In this document: one piece after another, positions 1 through 6,756 of the stretch | How the letters are laid out: every line of letters begins with the position of its first letter | Position numbering within the stretch: position 1 is the first letter of the stretch | Notes under the pieces: generated by a model | The model's database searches: none | The model's input: the letters and a program-made list of their open reading frames with translations, nothing else | What the model was told of the DNA's origin: nothing | IMG/VR virus record: IMGVR_UViG_3300042455_002195 | Coordinates: 1 to 35,200 of that record | Length of the DNA: 35,200 bases | Strand: one strand, 5' to 3' | Source: a virus | Position numbers and translations under genes: made by a program

Positions 1-177
1 TACAAGGTTGTAGATCTTCTCGCTGAGAACACTCTGGCTTTGCAGGAGATATTCAATCACATGCACACTGGCCAGCAGCAGATTTTTTTTCACATCATCG
101 CTCAACTCATCGCAATTGCTGACTTTGCTTTGTAGGTGTCGATAGAATTCCTGTGGGTTTTCAAAAATTTGGCTCAT
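1..177 (-). CDS. hypothetical protein, 5' part only
   Basis: An open frame runs from an ATG at 177 off the left edge of the window with no stop, giving the first 59 residues. The peptide starts MSQIFENPQEFYRHLQ and looks soluble and helical, with many charged and polar residues and no signal peptide or membrane segment. It heads away from the other minus-strand genes in the same direction and is probably the last visible member of that gene group. I do not recognise the family. No clear Shine-Dalgarno sequence precedes the ATG, so the start is only the first ATG of the frame. Confidence 0.5.
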   Translation of the reverse strand, partial: MSQIFENPQEFYRHLQSKVSNCDELSDDVKKNLLLASVHVIEYLLQSQSVLSEKIYNLV

Positions 178-244
178 GCCAAAAATATACACAATTTAGG
201 TAAGAGAATCAATTGCCCGGATATGCTCATCCCAGAACTTGTCG

Positions 245-712
245 TCATCCATTTTCAGGTAATCTGCCATTGAACGAAATTCTGGCCATTGCAGATGCAT
301 GATGGCCTTTTTCCTGATCCACAAATTCCCAAAAATAAACATAACTGCTGGGACATAGGGGATCCACAACACCATTGGGATGCAATATCAGATGTCCCAC
401 CTCATTGAACCAATACACTGGTGCAGTCCAGATGCCTTGTGCATTGGCACTGGCAATGGTGTAGTAGCAGTCCTTTTGCATATCATTGATCACGTGGTGA
501 TCTTTTTTGAACCAGCAAATAATCTTCAACATCCAACATTTGTTGTTTATTACCAGGGCAACCAAAGGTGCGCCACCCACAAGAGGGGGCCAAATCAATA
601 CTAGTAAAATTGGGCTACCTGAGACTAAAATAGGTGGCAGGCTCAACACAGTTGCTGCACACCATACCAACAAAAATTTAGTGGATCTGGGTAGTTCTTG
701 ATAGTATTTCAT
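245..712 (-). CDS. small putative membrane protein
   Basis: Encodes 155 aa from an ATG that overlaps the stop of the upstream gene as ATGA, which indicates translational coupling. An in-frame ATG at 733 would lie deeper in the neighbour. Residues about 13-55 contain two hydrophobic stretches separated by a short turn, consistent with a two-pass inner-membrane hairpin. The rest is polar and Trp/Tyr-rich. No family is recognised. It is probably co-transcribed with the genes at 709-2019. A membrane location is inferred from hydrophobicity only. Confidence 0.55.
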   Translation of the reverse strand: MKYYQELPRSTKFLLVWCAATVLSLPPILVSGSPILLVLIWPPLVGGAPLVALVINNKCWMLKIICWFKKDHHVINDMQKDCYYTIASANAQGIWTAPVYWFNEVGHLILHPNGVVDPLCPSSYVYFWEFVDQEKGHHASAMARISFNGRLPENG

Positions 713-1275
713 TTTCCAAAAAGCCTTGCCCAAAAACCACGCTTTTTGTTGGCTTGCCTGTGCTCTGCAGCCTTGCGCGGAGATACCTGAGGTTCCTGCG
801 GCTTGACAGCCAGTTTCTTCATGCGTGATTCCACAATTTCATACCAGCTCAACAGGTCCACAGCGGCGCCATAGGCTTCCCAAACAATCAACAGTCGTGC
901 AGGACTGGATTGTGGGTCTTGGGTGATATTGCCAATCACAACTGCAATATTCCTGTTTTTGGCATAATCAAATGCTATTGTCAGAAACTCTGCTAATAGA
1001 TGTGGCTGCACACGGGCTGTGCCACGATACAAGGGTTGATCATATGTTTTGCGGGGCGCAGGATTGCTGTCTCTGTAAACCACACGATCCTTGTAAACTA
1101 TCTTGTCCTTGTAGACAACACGTTCCTGGATCTGGGTGCGGCCCTGTGGCATAAGACCCTCCAGGCCCTCTTTGGCAACCATGCGCCTAGCAGCATGCAA
1201 GGCAGCCTCTGCCTCTCCTGTGCCTGTTTCAGGACGGAGAGCTAGAGTGAGAATGTTTTTGAACCGTTCGCTCAT
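709..1275 (-). CDS. DUF2786-like protein with charged VVYKD repeats
   Basis: Encodes 188 aa. I chose the ATG at 1275 because AGAGG lies 5 nt upstream; an in-frame ATG 7 codons earlier has no such signal. Residues about 1-42 (ERFKNILTLALRPETGTGEA, then EAALHAARRMV) resemble the short helical DUF2786 domain of phage and bacterial proteins, whose function is unknown. Three near-repeats of VVYKDKIVYKDRVVYRD follow, likely an extended or coiled segment. A more compact domain comes next, and the C-terminus is very basic (RQANKKRGFWARLFGK), which could contact nucleic acid or membrane. The DUF2786 match is by eye. Confidence 0.6.
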   Translation of the reverse strand: MSERFKNILTLALRPETGTGEAEAALHAARRMVAKEGLEGLMPQGRTQIQERVVYKDKIVYKDRVVYRDSNPAPRKTYDQPLYRGTARVQPHLLAEFLTIAFDYAKNRNIAVVIGNITQDPQSSPARLLIVWEAYGAAVDLLSWYEIVESRMKKLAVKPQEPQVSPRKAAEHRQANKKRGFWARLFGK

Positions 1276-1298
1276 GGTTGCCTCTAGTTGGATCAATG

Positions 1299-1736
1299 TT
1301 AGCGGTTATCTATATCCTGATAACCCACAATATCACAAACACCTTCAACAAATTCATAGGCGTTCTCAATCACACGATCTGACTGATAAACGTCTTCTGC
1401 ACAATGAATGCGTTGATCCTGCACAAACTTCACACAATAGAGCCACAGCTTTTGGGCATCACTGTTTTGCACATTCTTGAGCATATTGCCCATGTATTCA
1501 TAACTGGCAATCATAAATCCAATGGGATCCATGCCAGCCCCAATCCCGTCATCCATGCGCCGCACCAGGAAATCTGCCACACGTTGCTGGTCAGGCGTAT
1601 AGAGCTGAACTTCCTCGGCGTTGACTGGAGTGCGCTGACCCAATTCAAATACCTGTTTGAGCAAGGGCATAAGGTTGTTGTTGACCTTGCCTAGTTCATC
1701 AAACATCAGCTCTTCCAGCAAATGATCAACCTGCAT
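1299..1736 (-). CDS. hypothetical protein
   Basis: Encodes 145 aa with AGGAAG about 8 nt upstream of the ATG at 1736. It overlaps the previous gene by 11 nt, so it belongs to the same transcription unit. The protein is acidic and mainly helical by composition, without a signal peptide, membrane segment or recognisable motif. Two cysteines near the C-terminus (LYCVKF and VCDIVG) are not arranged as a metal site. I do not recognise the family. Confidence 0.6.
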   Translation of the reverse strand: MQVDHLLEELMFDELGKVNNNLMPLLKQVFELGQRTPVNAEEVQLYTPDQQRVADFLVRRMDDGIGAGMDPIGFMIASYEYMGNMLKNVQNSDAQKLWLYCVKFVQDQRIHCAEDVYQSDRVIENAYEFVEGVCDIVGYQDIDNR

Positions 1737-2019
1737 TGTTGTGCTTCCTATATGCTGCCAGGATCAGAGACTCCATTTCAGGATAGCTGTGATCTTGCAC
1801 ATCCTCATCAACAGTCTCCAGCTTGAGCATTTCCTCTGCAACTTGCTCAGAGCAGACGTCAGAAAGATCAGGATCATCTTCCTCCTCGTCTGGCTGATTG
1901 TTCATGAACATTGCGGCCCATTGTGCTAGAAAATTCATGATATCCTGATCATCAGAGATGCGTATAAACAACACTCGCCTGTTTTCAAAGGGGTTGGGGT
2001 CCTGTTCCTCAGGGTCCAT
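1726..2019 (-). CDS. hypothetical acidic protein
   Basis: Encodes 97 aa and is strongly acidic, with a DEEEDDPDLSD run near the middle. AAGGA lies 8 nt upstream of the ATG at 2019, a good ribosome binding site. A putative promoter with an abnormal spacer (tandem 14-bp repeat at 2054-2081) lies directly upstream and is described separately. It is the first gene of a cluster that reads down to position 1. Strong acidity is typical of small early phage proteins that bind host proteins or mimic DNA, but nothing here shows that role. Confidence 0.6.
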   Translation of the reverse strand: MDPEEQDPNPFENRRVLFIRISDDQDIMNFLAQWAAMFMNNQPDEEEDDPDLSDVCSEQVAEEMLKLETVDEDVQDHSYPEMESLILAAYRKHNNAG

Positions 2020-2053
2020 GGTAAAATTCCTTGATTGTATATGTTACTATTAC

Positions 2054-2081
2054 ATGCACTCTGTGCAATGCACTCTGTGCA
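2054..2081 (-). repeat. tandem 14-bp palindromic repeat in a promoter region
   Basis: ATGCACTCTGTGCA occurs twice head to tail, and each copy contains the inverted repeat TGCAC-tct-GTGCA. On the minus strand the pair lies between a perfect -35 box (TTGACA, plus-strand TGTCAA at 2083-2088) and a weak -10-like TAATAG (plus-strand CTATTA at 2047-2052). The present spacer is 30 bp; with one copy it would be 16 bp. It may be a slippage duplication or a double operator. Confidence 0.6.
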
Positions 2082-2091
2082 ATGTCAATTG

Positions 2092-2934
2092 TTAAACCTT
2101 GTTCCAGTGTGCCTTCACGCAGCTACGGGCACGCTCACGGGTCATGCCCAGGTCCAGGATGGCCAGTTCAATCACCTTGTTGATATCATGGCCCAGATCC
2201 TTGTGTGCACGGATCAGACGGCGCACCTTCTCGGCCCAGGTGAGCTCGCCGTCCTTGGTGATGCGCACTTCCTTGCGGGCAGGAATCACAGGAGCCACCA
2301 CCACCTTGCGCTCAACAGCAGCAGGAGCAGGAGCCACAGGAGGCACAGGCATCTTGTTGCCAGGAATCACCATCTCGCCGATCTTGCGCATCTGCGGCAC
2401 CTCAGGCAAGGGCTGACCCTGGGGAGCCCAGGCGCAAAAACGATTTACACGCCCACGAGTCTTCTTGAGCACACGGCCCTGACCAGCCTGGATCTTGGTG
2501 TGGATCAGCTTGCTCACCGTGACCTCAGTGCCACAGGTGGCGCGGTAGGTGATGCCACCGCCCTTGGGGGTGGTTTCATAATCATGGCGGGTGTTGCCAT
2601 TGCCACCCAGCGCAGTGCAGATGCGGCGCCAGCCTGCATCATGCTTGCGGCCCAGATCAGGACGGGCATAGGTAACCAGGTGTGCCACTTCATGCGGCAC
2701 AGTGTTGTCCATCATGTCCTGGAAATGCTTGCCCTGGATGATTTCACGGTTGAACCTCAGCTTGAAGTCCTGGGCTTTGCGGGTGAACATGCAGAAGCGG
2801 CAAGATGCCCAACCAGCAGTGCGGCCCGTGAGATTGAACAAAATTTGCGGCTCAATTTTCACGCCATACAGGGCTTCAGCCTTGGCCAGCACCTGGGCGG
2901 TCTTGCTGCGGATAGCATCGAAACGGTCTTGCAT
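2092..2934 (-). CDS. SprT-like zinc metalloprotease
   Basis: Encodes 280 aa from the ATG at 2934; a GTG sits directly before it. Residues about 81-85 read HEVAH, the HExxH zinc-binding and catalytic signature, and a third ligand is likely H98 in the following KHDAGW motif. This spacing is that of the SprT/Spartan family. SprT proteins are known or suspected to cleave DNA-bound proteins, which would suit removal of DNA-protein crosslinks during phage replication; that role is inference. A Pro/Ala-rich linker with Val-rich stretches follows the protease domain, then a C-terminal helical region. A clean promoter lies upstream at 2961-2988. Confidence 0.8.
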   Translation of the reverse strand: MQDRFDAIRSKTAQVLAKAEALYGVKIEPQILFNLTGRTAGWASCRFCMFTRKAQDFKLRFNREIIQGKHFQDMMDNTVPHEVAHLVTYARPDLGRKHDAGWRRICTALGGNGNTRHDYETTPKGGGITYRATCGTEVTVSKLIHTKIQAGQGRVLKKTRGRVNRFCAWAPQGQPLPEVPQMRKIGEMVIPGNKMPVPPVAPAPAAVERKVVVAPVIPARKEVRITKDGELTWAEKVRRLIRAHKDLGHDINKVIELAILDLGMTRERARSCVKAHWNKV

Positions 2935-2960
2935 CACTGGTTTCCGTTGCTTACCTGATC

Positions 2961-2988
2961 AATATAGCACAGGCTGACCAAATGTCAA
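2961..2988 (-). promoter_or_regulatory. sigma70-type promoter of the SprT-like gene
   Basis: Read on the minus strand, TTGACA (2988-2983) and TATATT (2966-2961) are separated by 16 bp. The -35 box is preceded by GG, as in the other early promoters of this window. It points at the SprT-like gene starting at 2934. Confidence 0.7.
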
Positions 2989-2996
2989 CCACTTTC

Positions 2997-3248
2997 TTAC
3001 CCCAAAATCACCCACCAGTGGCTGCCCTGGGCAACGGTCTGGCCCCAGCACCCAGCATATTTCTCACCCTGGTCCAGGACCAGGTAGCTGACGCCAGCAG
3101 CCTCGAGAGCCTGCGTCACGTCGGCAGTCAACTTGGTGCTGTCCATGCCATGGCGGTAGAAGAAGCCACGGCGAACCACGATCTGGCCCTGCTTGTTGCG
3201 GCCGATTGCGACATCCATCCCCACCAGTGCATCTCGAATCTCTTTCAT
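2997..3248 (-). CDS. hypothetical early protein
   Basis: Encodes 83 aa from the ATG at 3248, preceded at 6 nt by a perfect AAGGAG. The protein is compact, has no membrane segment and ends with the aromatic stretch GSHWWVILG. I do not recognise a family. The gene has its own consensus promoter and the repeated leader (CATAGAGCAAGGAGCACA) shared with the genes starting at 3789 and 4073, so it is probably expressed early and strongly. Monocistronic expression is suggested by a gene-free gap on its upstream side. Confidence 0.65.
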   Translation of the reverse strand: MKEIRDALVGMDVAIGRNKQGQIVVRRGFFYRHGMDSTKLTADVTQALEAAGVSYLVLDQGEKYAGCWGQTVAQGSHWWVILG

Positions 3249-3273
3249 GGTGTGCTCCTTGCTCTATGTGGGC

Positions 3274-3302
3274 ATTATAGCACGTTGGCTCTTGAGTGTC
3301 AA
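3274..3302 (-). promoter_or_regulatory. early sigma70-type promoter with T-tract
   Basis: On the minus strand TTGACA (3302-3297) and TATAAT (3279-3274) are both perfect, with a 17-bp spacer. ATTTTTTGG lies directly upstream of the -35 box, as in the promoters at 3819-3846 and 4020-4048. The predicted leader carries CATAGAGCAAGGAGCACA before the start at 3248. Confidence 0.85.
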
Positions 3303-3477
3303 CCAAAAAATCGCCCAATGGTGAAAAAAATCTCAGCCTGTGAGCAGTATCCGCACACACATTTCACCAACGAGCCCCACGAGAATGGGCTGGTTCTTGC
3401 TAACCTGTTGATATCTTTTGAAAGCTAACCCATTGATCTCATTATATCTGCAGGACCCGCCCTTGTTGTGAGGATCC

Positions 3478-3789
3478 TCAGCCCTGGGCCTGGAACATCA
3501 GCACCGCAGCGCCCATTTCCCGCCACATCCGCTCTTGCCTCTGCAGATTCATCTTGCGGGTCTTGCACAGATCACGGATCTGTTCAAACACCTGCACCAT
3601 GTGTGCATGGCTCTTGAAACAATCGCGCAGATATTCATCTGCAGCCTCATTGGGCACATACAGCATGTCATCAGCCACAAAGGCCAGGATATGATCGCCC
3701 TTGCTCTGCACCACAGTGTTATACACACGGGGACGATCTTCCTTGCGCATGGCAGCAGCACGGTCAGCAGCTTGATCCCAGGTCAACAT
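3478..3789 (-). CDS. hypothetical early protein
   Basis: Encodes 103 aa beginning MLTWDQAADRAAAM. The ATG at 3789 is preferred because AAGGAG lies 8 nt upstream and because the open frame further upstream runs through the promoter itself. The protein is helical and basic toward its C-terminus (KTRKMNLQRQERMWREM). No family is recognised. It carries the same promoter/leader cassette as the gene at 2997-3248, and the 174-bp gap between the two genes contains no other gene that I can see. Confidence 0.6.
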   Translation of the reverse strand: MLTWDQAADRAAAMRKEDRPRVYNTVVQSKGDHILAFVADDMLYVPNEAADEYLRDCFKSHAHMVQVFEQIRDLCKTRKMNLQRQERMWREMGAAVLMFQAQG

Positions 3790-3818
3790 GTGTTGTGCTC
3801 CTTGCTCTCTATGACCCC

Positions 3819-3846
3819 ATAATAGCATGATCACAGCCTGAGTCAA
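3819..3846 (-). promoter_or_regulatory. early sigma70-type promoter with T-tract
   Basis: Minus-strand TTGACT (3846-3841) and TATTAT (3824-3819) are separated by 16 bp and preceded by GATTTTTTGG. The leader contains CATAGAGAGCAAGGAGCACA, nearly identical to those before the genes starting at 3248 and 4073. Confidence 0.75.
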
Positions 3847-3913
3847 CCAAAAAATCACCTAATAATCTTGCGCAAATGAGCAAAAATGCACAATTTTTAT
3901 ATCTAGAAAACGC

Positions 3914-3941
3914 TTGACCCAGAGGCGGTAGATGCTATAAT
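3914..3941 (+). promoter_or_regulatory. sigma70-type promoter, upstream of the tandem promoter pair
   Basis: TTGACC (3914-3919) and a perfect TATAAT (3936-3941) have a 16-bp spacer. Transcription would start near 3948 and meet a terminator-like hairpin at 3989-4017 before the next gene, so a short RNA of about 70 nt is the simplest product. Confidence 0.7.
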
Positions 3942-3947
3942 CAGCCC

Positions 3948-4017
3948 ATACAACGGCAGATAAGGGGCCAAACAGCAACCAGGGCACGAAAAAAGGTGGA
4001 CTAGACACACCTTTTTT
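3948..4017 (+). ncRNA. candidate short RNA ending at a terminator hairpin
   Basis: The interval between the predicted start of the promoter at 3914-3941 and the hairpin at 3989-4017 is about 70 nt and contains no plausible reading frame. It ends in a U-tract. It could be a small RNA, or a leader whose termination is regulated so that readthrough reaches the ATPase gene. Only the promoter and terminator signals support it. Confidence 0.4.
3989..4017 (+). terminator. intrinsic terminator-like hairpin between two promoters
   Basis: AAAAAAGGTG pairs with CACCTTTTTT across a 9-nt loop, ending in six U residues. The T-tract doubles as the T6GG element directly upstream of the next -35 box (TAGACA at 4020). 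Confidence 0.65.
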
Positions 4018-4019
4018 GG

Positions 4020-4048
4020 TAGACAACCCGCCCAAACGCTGCTATATT
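4020..4048 (+). promoter_or_regulatory. promoter of the AAA-like ATPase gene
   Basis: TAGACA (4020-4025) and TATATT (4043-4048) have a 17-bp spacer and are preceded by TTTTTTGG. The leader CATAGAGAGCAAGGAACACA matches the leaders of the minus-strand genes starting at 3248 and 3789. Confidence 0.65.
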
Positions 4049-4072
4049 GGCCACATAGAGAGCAAGGAACAC

Positions 4073-5119
4073 ATGCACATGGAACTCAATAACGCTTTTG
4101 TTCGCGTCCACACTGGCGCTACCAAGGCTGGCGTTGAAATTCGGGACACTGTGTTCCGCCTGCTGGGACACCTGCAGCGCAACGAGATCGGCATGTTCAT
4201 CACCGTGGACGGCAAGGACGTCAACATTGATGGCATCCGCAACGGCAAGAACCGCATCTACCTCACCAAGCCTACTGACTATGAGATGCTGGACGCCAAG
4301 ACTGGCGCCGCTGCTGTCAAGGCTGATGAGGACGAGGATCAGGGCCGCACTGACGATGAGATTGCTGCGGACCTCAAGGAAACTTTTGACATCCTCAGCG
4401 AGATGACCAGCGCCGTGGCCAACGGTGTGGTGAAAGGCCTGGTTGTCAGCGGACCCGCTGGCGTGGGCAAAAGCCACACTGTGGAATCCACTCTGGATGA
4501 CACCCTGGGTGTGCAGGCCAAGCTCATGAGCCGCCTGCCTCAGTATGATGTGTTCAAGGGCAATTTGAGTGCTATTACGCTGTATATGACCCTCTACAAG
4601 TATAGCGAGGAAGGCAGTGTGCTGGTGCTGGATGATTGTGATGGTGTGCTGTATGATGAAGATGCCTTGAATATTTTGAAGGCCGCTTTGGACACCAAGA
4701 AGGTGCGTCGCATTCATTGGGGCACCAACAGCCACATTCTGGAAAAGGAAGGTGTTCCCAGCTCTTTTGAATTCAAGGGCGGCATCATCTTCCTCACCAA
4801 TATTGACTTTGAGAACTGCAAGAGCGCCCGCATTATCAACCACCTGCAGGCCATCATGAGCCGTTGCCACTATATCCGGATCAGCATGAACACGTTGCGT
4901 GAGCGTGTGATCCACATGCGCAATGTGGTGGAAACCACCAACATGCTGGCTGACTATAACTTCACCAAGAACGAGGTTGATGAGGTTATGAATTTCCTGA
5001 TGGCCAATTTGAACAAGCTCAGGGAAGTGACCCTGCGCGCCGTGCTCAAGGCATGTGACCTCAAGAAGGCCATGCACACTACCTGGGCCAAGACTGCACT
5101 CCGCAGCCTCTGCAAGTAA
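4073..5119 (+). CDS. AAA-like P-loop ATPase
   Basis: Encodes 348 aa. The first ATG at 4073 has AAGGA only 4 nt upstream, so the second ATG at 4079 (10 nt) may be the real start. Residues about 124-132 read GPAGVGKSH, a Walker A motif. VLVLDDCDGVL near residue 185 is a Walker B motif, and IIFLTNID near residue 240 is placed like sensor 1. The C-terminal third is helical, as in AAA lid domains. Before the P-loop is a phage-specific domain and an acidic linker (DEDEDQGRTDDE). Proteins of this kind occur in T4-like phages, but their substrate is unknown to me. It has its own promoter and is followed by a long hairpin. Confidence 0.75.
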   Translation: MHMELNNAFVRVHTGATKAGVEIRDTVFRLLGHLQRNEIGMFITVDGKDVNIDGIRNGKNRIYLTKPTDYEMLDAKTGAAAVKADEDEDQGRTDDEIAADLKETFDILSEMTSAVANGVVKGLVVSGPAGVGKSHTVESTLDDTLGVQAKLMSRLPQYDVFKGNLSAITLYMTLYKYSEEGSVLVLDDCDGVLYDEDALNILKAALDTKKVRRIHWGTNSHILEKEGVPSSFEFKGGIIFLTNIDFENCKSARIINHLQAIMSRCHYIRISMNTLRERVIHMRNVVETTNMLADYNFTKNEVDEVMNFLMANLNKLREVTLRAVLKACDLKKAMHTTWAKTALRSLCK

Positions 5120-5123
5120 TCAA

Positions 5124-5162
5124 GATATAGTGAGCTAGGATTTGGTCCTAGCTCACTATATC
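5124..5162. terminator. 17-bp perfect hairpin between convergent genes
   Basis: Positions 5124-5140 and 5146-5162 are perfectly complementary around a 5-nt loop (TTTGG). The hairpin lies just after the ATPase stop (5119) and reaches the stop of the opposite-strand endonuclease (5161-5163). There is no U-tract on either side, so it is either an atypical bidirectional terminator or an mRNA 3'-end stabiliser. Confidence 0.6.
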
Positions 5163-5937
5163 ACACTATATGGGACTTGCGTTTGGTATATTTGCGTTTG
5201 GGTAATTTGGGTGTGCAATTGATACCATGGTATCTTGTATGTGTGGTTTTATTTTGTGTCTGGTATCCACATGCAGAGCATGTGAGCCAGAGTCTCGTAG
5301 GATCATTTAATGTCCGTTTCATGGACTCAATCCTATTGTTCACATGATCTGACGATTGAGGTCTTCCTCTGAGTTTAGCTGCATGTTTCTCTATAGATTC
5401 TGGTGATTTAGGTAGACCGGTTTTTATTTGACGCAAGTGTTCAATTGTTTCCGGTTTATGCCGTTTGCCTGTTTGACGTATACTGGCATTTTTCCTATAT
5501 TCATCGGATTTGGGAGGCATCTTTCTGCCTCTCTTTTTTAAACCTGCTGCCTTGTAGTTGGCCATAGCCTTGTCCGACCTTGTATATTTCTGTCCTAAAT
5601 TGTGGAAGACCTTTGCATTATCACCTTGGCGTCTATACCACTTATTAAGGCAGTTATATTCCCCCAAATGGGCGGATATTATATCTTGTTCAGCCCAATA
5701 AGCCTCATCAGGATCTAGATATTCTGCAATTATGACAGCATCAAAATTATCCGGAGTGTATTTTTGTAGCAGTTGTTTGATAATTTTTGAACTTGTGAAA
5801 TATTTGACCCATAGGTCTTGGATGGGCCGTCTACCCAGTAATATATGTGCTGCTCTAAATCCAAAGTAATATTCCCCTGTGGGTAGACAAGTAATCTTGT
5901 AGACATATGCAGGAATAGGTTGTAGATTGTTAGTCAT
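5161..5937 (-). CDS. GIY-YIG homing endonuclease with NUMOD3-like repeats
   Basis: Encodes 258 aa from the ATG at 5937, which has GGAG 8 nt upstream; longer upstream starts have no such site. Residues 11-16 (YVYKIT) and 22-27 (EYYFGF) form the two halves of a GIY-YIG-type core, followed by an Arg-rich helix and WAEQ, where the metal-binding Glu is expected. A basic middle region contains NUMOD3-like DNA-binding segments (GKRHKPETIEHLRQIKTG and LPKSPESIEKH). The C-terminus has a C-x2-C...H...H-x4-C pattern that could bind zinc. The family makes site-specific double-strand breaks that spread the gene. It is opposite in strand to its neighbours, as expected for a free-standing mobile gene like the T4 seg genes. 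Confidence 0.85.
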   Translation of the reverse strand: MTNNLQPIPAYVYKITCLPTGEYYFGFRAAHILLGRRPIQDLWVKYFTSSKIIKQLLQKYTPDNFDAVIIAEYLDPDEAYWAEQDIISAHLGEYNCLNKWYRRQGDNAKVFHNLGQKYTRSDKAMANYKAAGLKKRGRKMPPKSDEYRKNASIRQTGKRHKPETIEHLRQIKTGLPKSPESIEKHAAKLRGRPQSSDHVNNRIESMKRTLNDPTRLWLTCSACGYQTQNKTTHTRYHGINCTPKLPKRKYTKRKSHIV

Positions 5938-6005
5938 GCTGAATGCTCCCAATAAGCGTTTAGAGTGGGTGGGTGTTGGTAGCACCGCGATCCACACTTT
6001 ATTTA

Positions 6006-6033
6006 TTGACATCATACAGTCTCATGTTACTAT
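6006..6033 (+). promoter_or_regulatory. sigma70-type promoter of the 6061-7227 operon
   Basis: TTGACA (6006-6011), a 16-bp spacer and TACTAT (6028-6033). The predicted start near 6040 lies downstream of the in-frame ATG at 6034, which supports the ATG at 6061 as the first start codon of the operon. Confidence 0.7.
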
Positions 6034-6060
6034 ATGCAATATACAGAGGTGATAACAGTC

Positions 6061-6237
6061 ATGAAGCGAGTTACAGCGACCATTGAGTTTGTTCTTGATG
6101 GAGAGGACGAACTGTTGAAGATCATGAACAACCAGGAACTGGCTGTGGAGATCAGCGATCTCCTGGAGAGCGAGCGAGGCGGCATGGCTGAATTTGGCAG
6201 TGCTGGGGTGCGTAGCATCCAGGTAGACGAGATCTGA
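6061..6237 (+). CDS. small hypothetical protein
   Basis: Encodes 58 aa beginning MKRVTATIEFVLDGEDELL. The ATG at 6061 is chosen over 6034 because the promoter at 6006-6033 would start transcription after 6034, and AGAGG lies about 11 nt before 6061. The peptide is acidic and looks like a small alpha/beta domain. No family is recognised. The next gene starts 1 nt after its stop, so the two are coupled. Confidence 0.6.
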   Translation: MKRVTATIEFVLDGEDELLKIMNNQELAVEISDLLESERGGMAEFGSAGVRSIQVDEI

Positions 6238-6238
6238 T

Positions 6239-6547
6239 ATGACCTTGGACGAGGTTATCGCCACCCTGGACACCACCATCCAGGGCAAGCAGCAGATGCT
6301 CACAGAGTTCAGCAATGCAGCACCTGTGAGAGACCCTGTGCGCAACATGGTGGTCACGTCCACCTGTGCGTTCCTGCGCATCAACCTCACAGAGCTCAAC
6401 AACATACGTGAACATCTGCTACTGGTCAAAGAAACCACTGCCCTGGACCAGAACCAGGCACAGCAAGACAGCTGGCGCGCCAATCCTGATCGCATGGGTG
6501 GTGCATATACTAGTGAAGAGATTGCAGAAAGCCGCGGATGGCGCTAG
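6239..6547 (+). CDS. hypothetical protein
   Basis: Encodes 102 aa and starts 1 nt after the previous stop. The protein is helical, with a leucine-rich stretch (LTELNNIREHLLLVK) compatible with a coiled coil, and ends in a polar tail (RMGGAYTSEEIAESRGWR). No domain is recognised. It is the second member of an operon that ends with the kinase-like gene. Confidence 0.6.
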   Translation: MTLDEVIATLDTTIQGKQQMLTEFSNAAPVRDPVRNMVVTSTCAFLRINLTELNNIREHLLLVKETTALDQNQAQQDSWRANPDRMGGAYTSEEIAESRGWR

Positions 6548-6571
6548 TATAACAACAACAAGGAGACAAGA

Positions 6572-6751
6572 ATGACCAGTTTTTTGATTGTAAGTGTGAT
6601 GGTTGCAGGTATTACGCAGGGCCGGCCCATGGAATTGCAGAGTGTCACCAGCAACTGCTACACTGAGCAACTGGTGGTGGATGGCATCAACAAGAGCAAT
6701 GTTGCCAACAACGTGAATGTGCAATACATCACCAAATGTGTGAGCAAGTAA
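6572..6751 (+). CDS. small protein with an N-terminal hydrophobic segment, possibly exported
   Basis: Encodes 59 aa with a perfect AAGGAG 6 nt before the ATG at 6572. Residues 1-14 (MTSFLIVSVMVAGI) are hydrophobic, and the remainder is polar with exactly two cysteines (SNCYTEQ and ITKCVSK). That fits a small exported, disulfide-bonded product or a membrane-anchored peptide. The hydrophobic segment lacks a positively charged start, so a canonical signal peptide is uncertain. No family is recognised. It lies in the same operon as the kinase gene at 6757. Confidence 0.6.
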   Translation: MTSFLIVSVMVAGITQGRPMELQSVTSNCYTEQLVVDGINKSNVANNVNVQYITKCVSK

Positions 6752-6756
6752 ATCCC

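Noticed and set aside
2035-2958. 307-aa open frame on the plus strand opposite the SprT-like gene
   Set aside because: The HExxH motif, promoter and operon direction all support the minus-strand gene. The plus frame is His/Leu-rich and has no start signal.
4001-5077. 358-aa open frame on the minus strand, antisense to the AAA-like ATPase gene
   Set aside because: It mirrors the ATPase gene, which has motifs, promoter and ribosome binding site. The antisense product is Val/Leu/His-rich with no motif, as expected from codon bias on the other strand.
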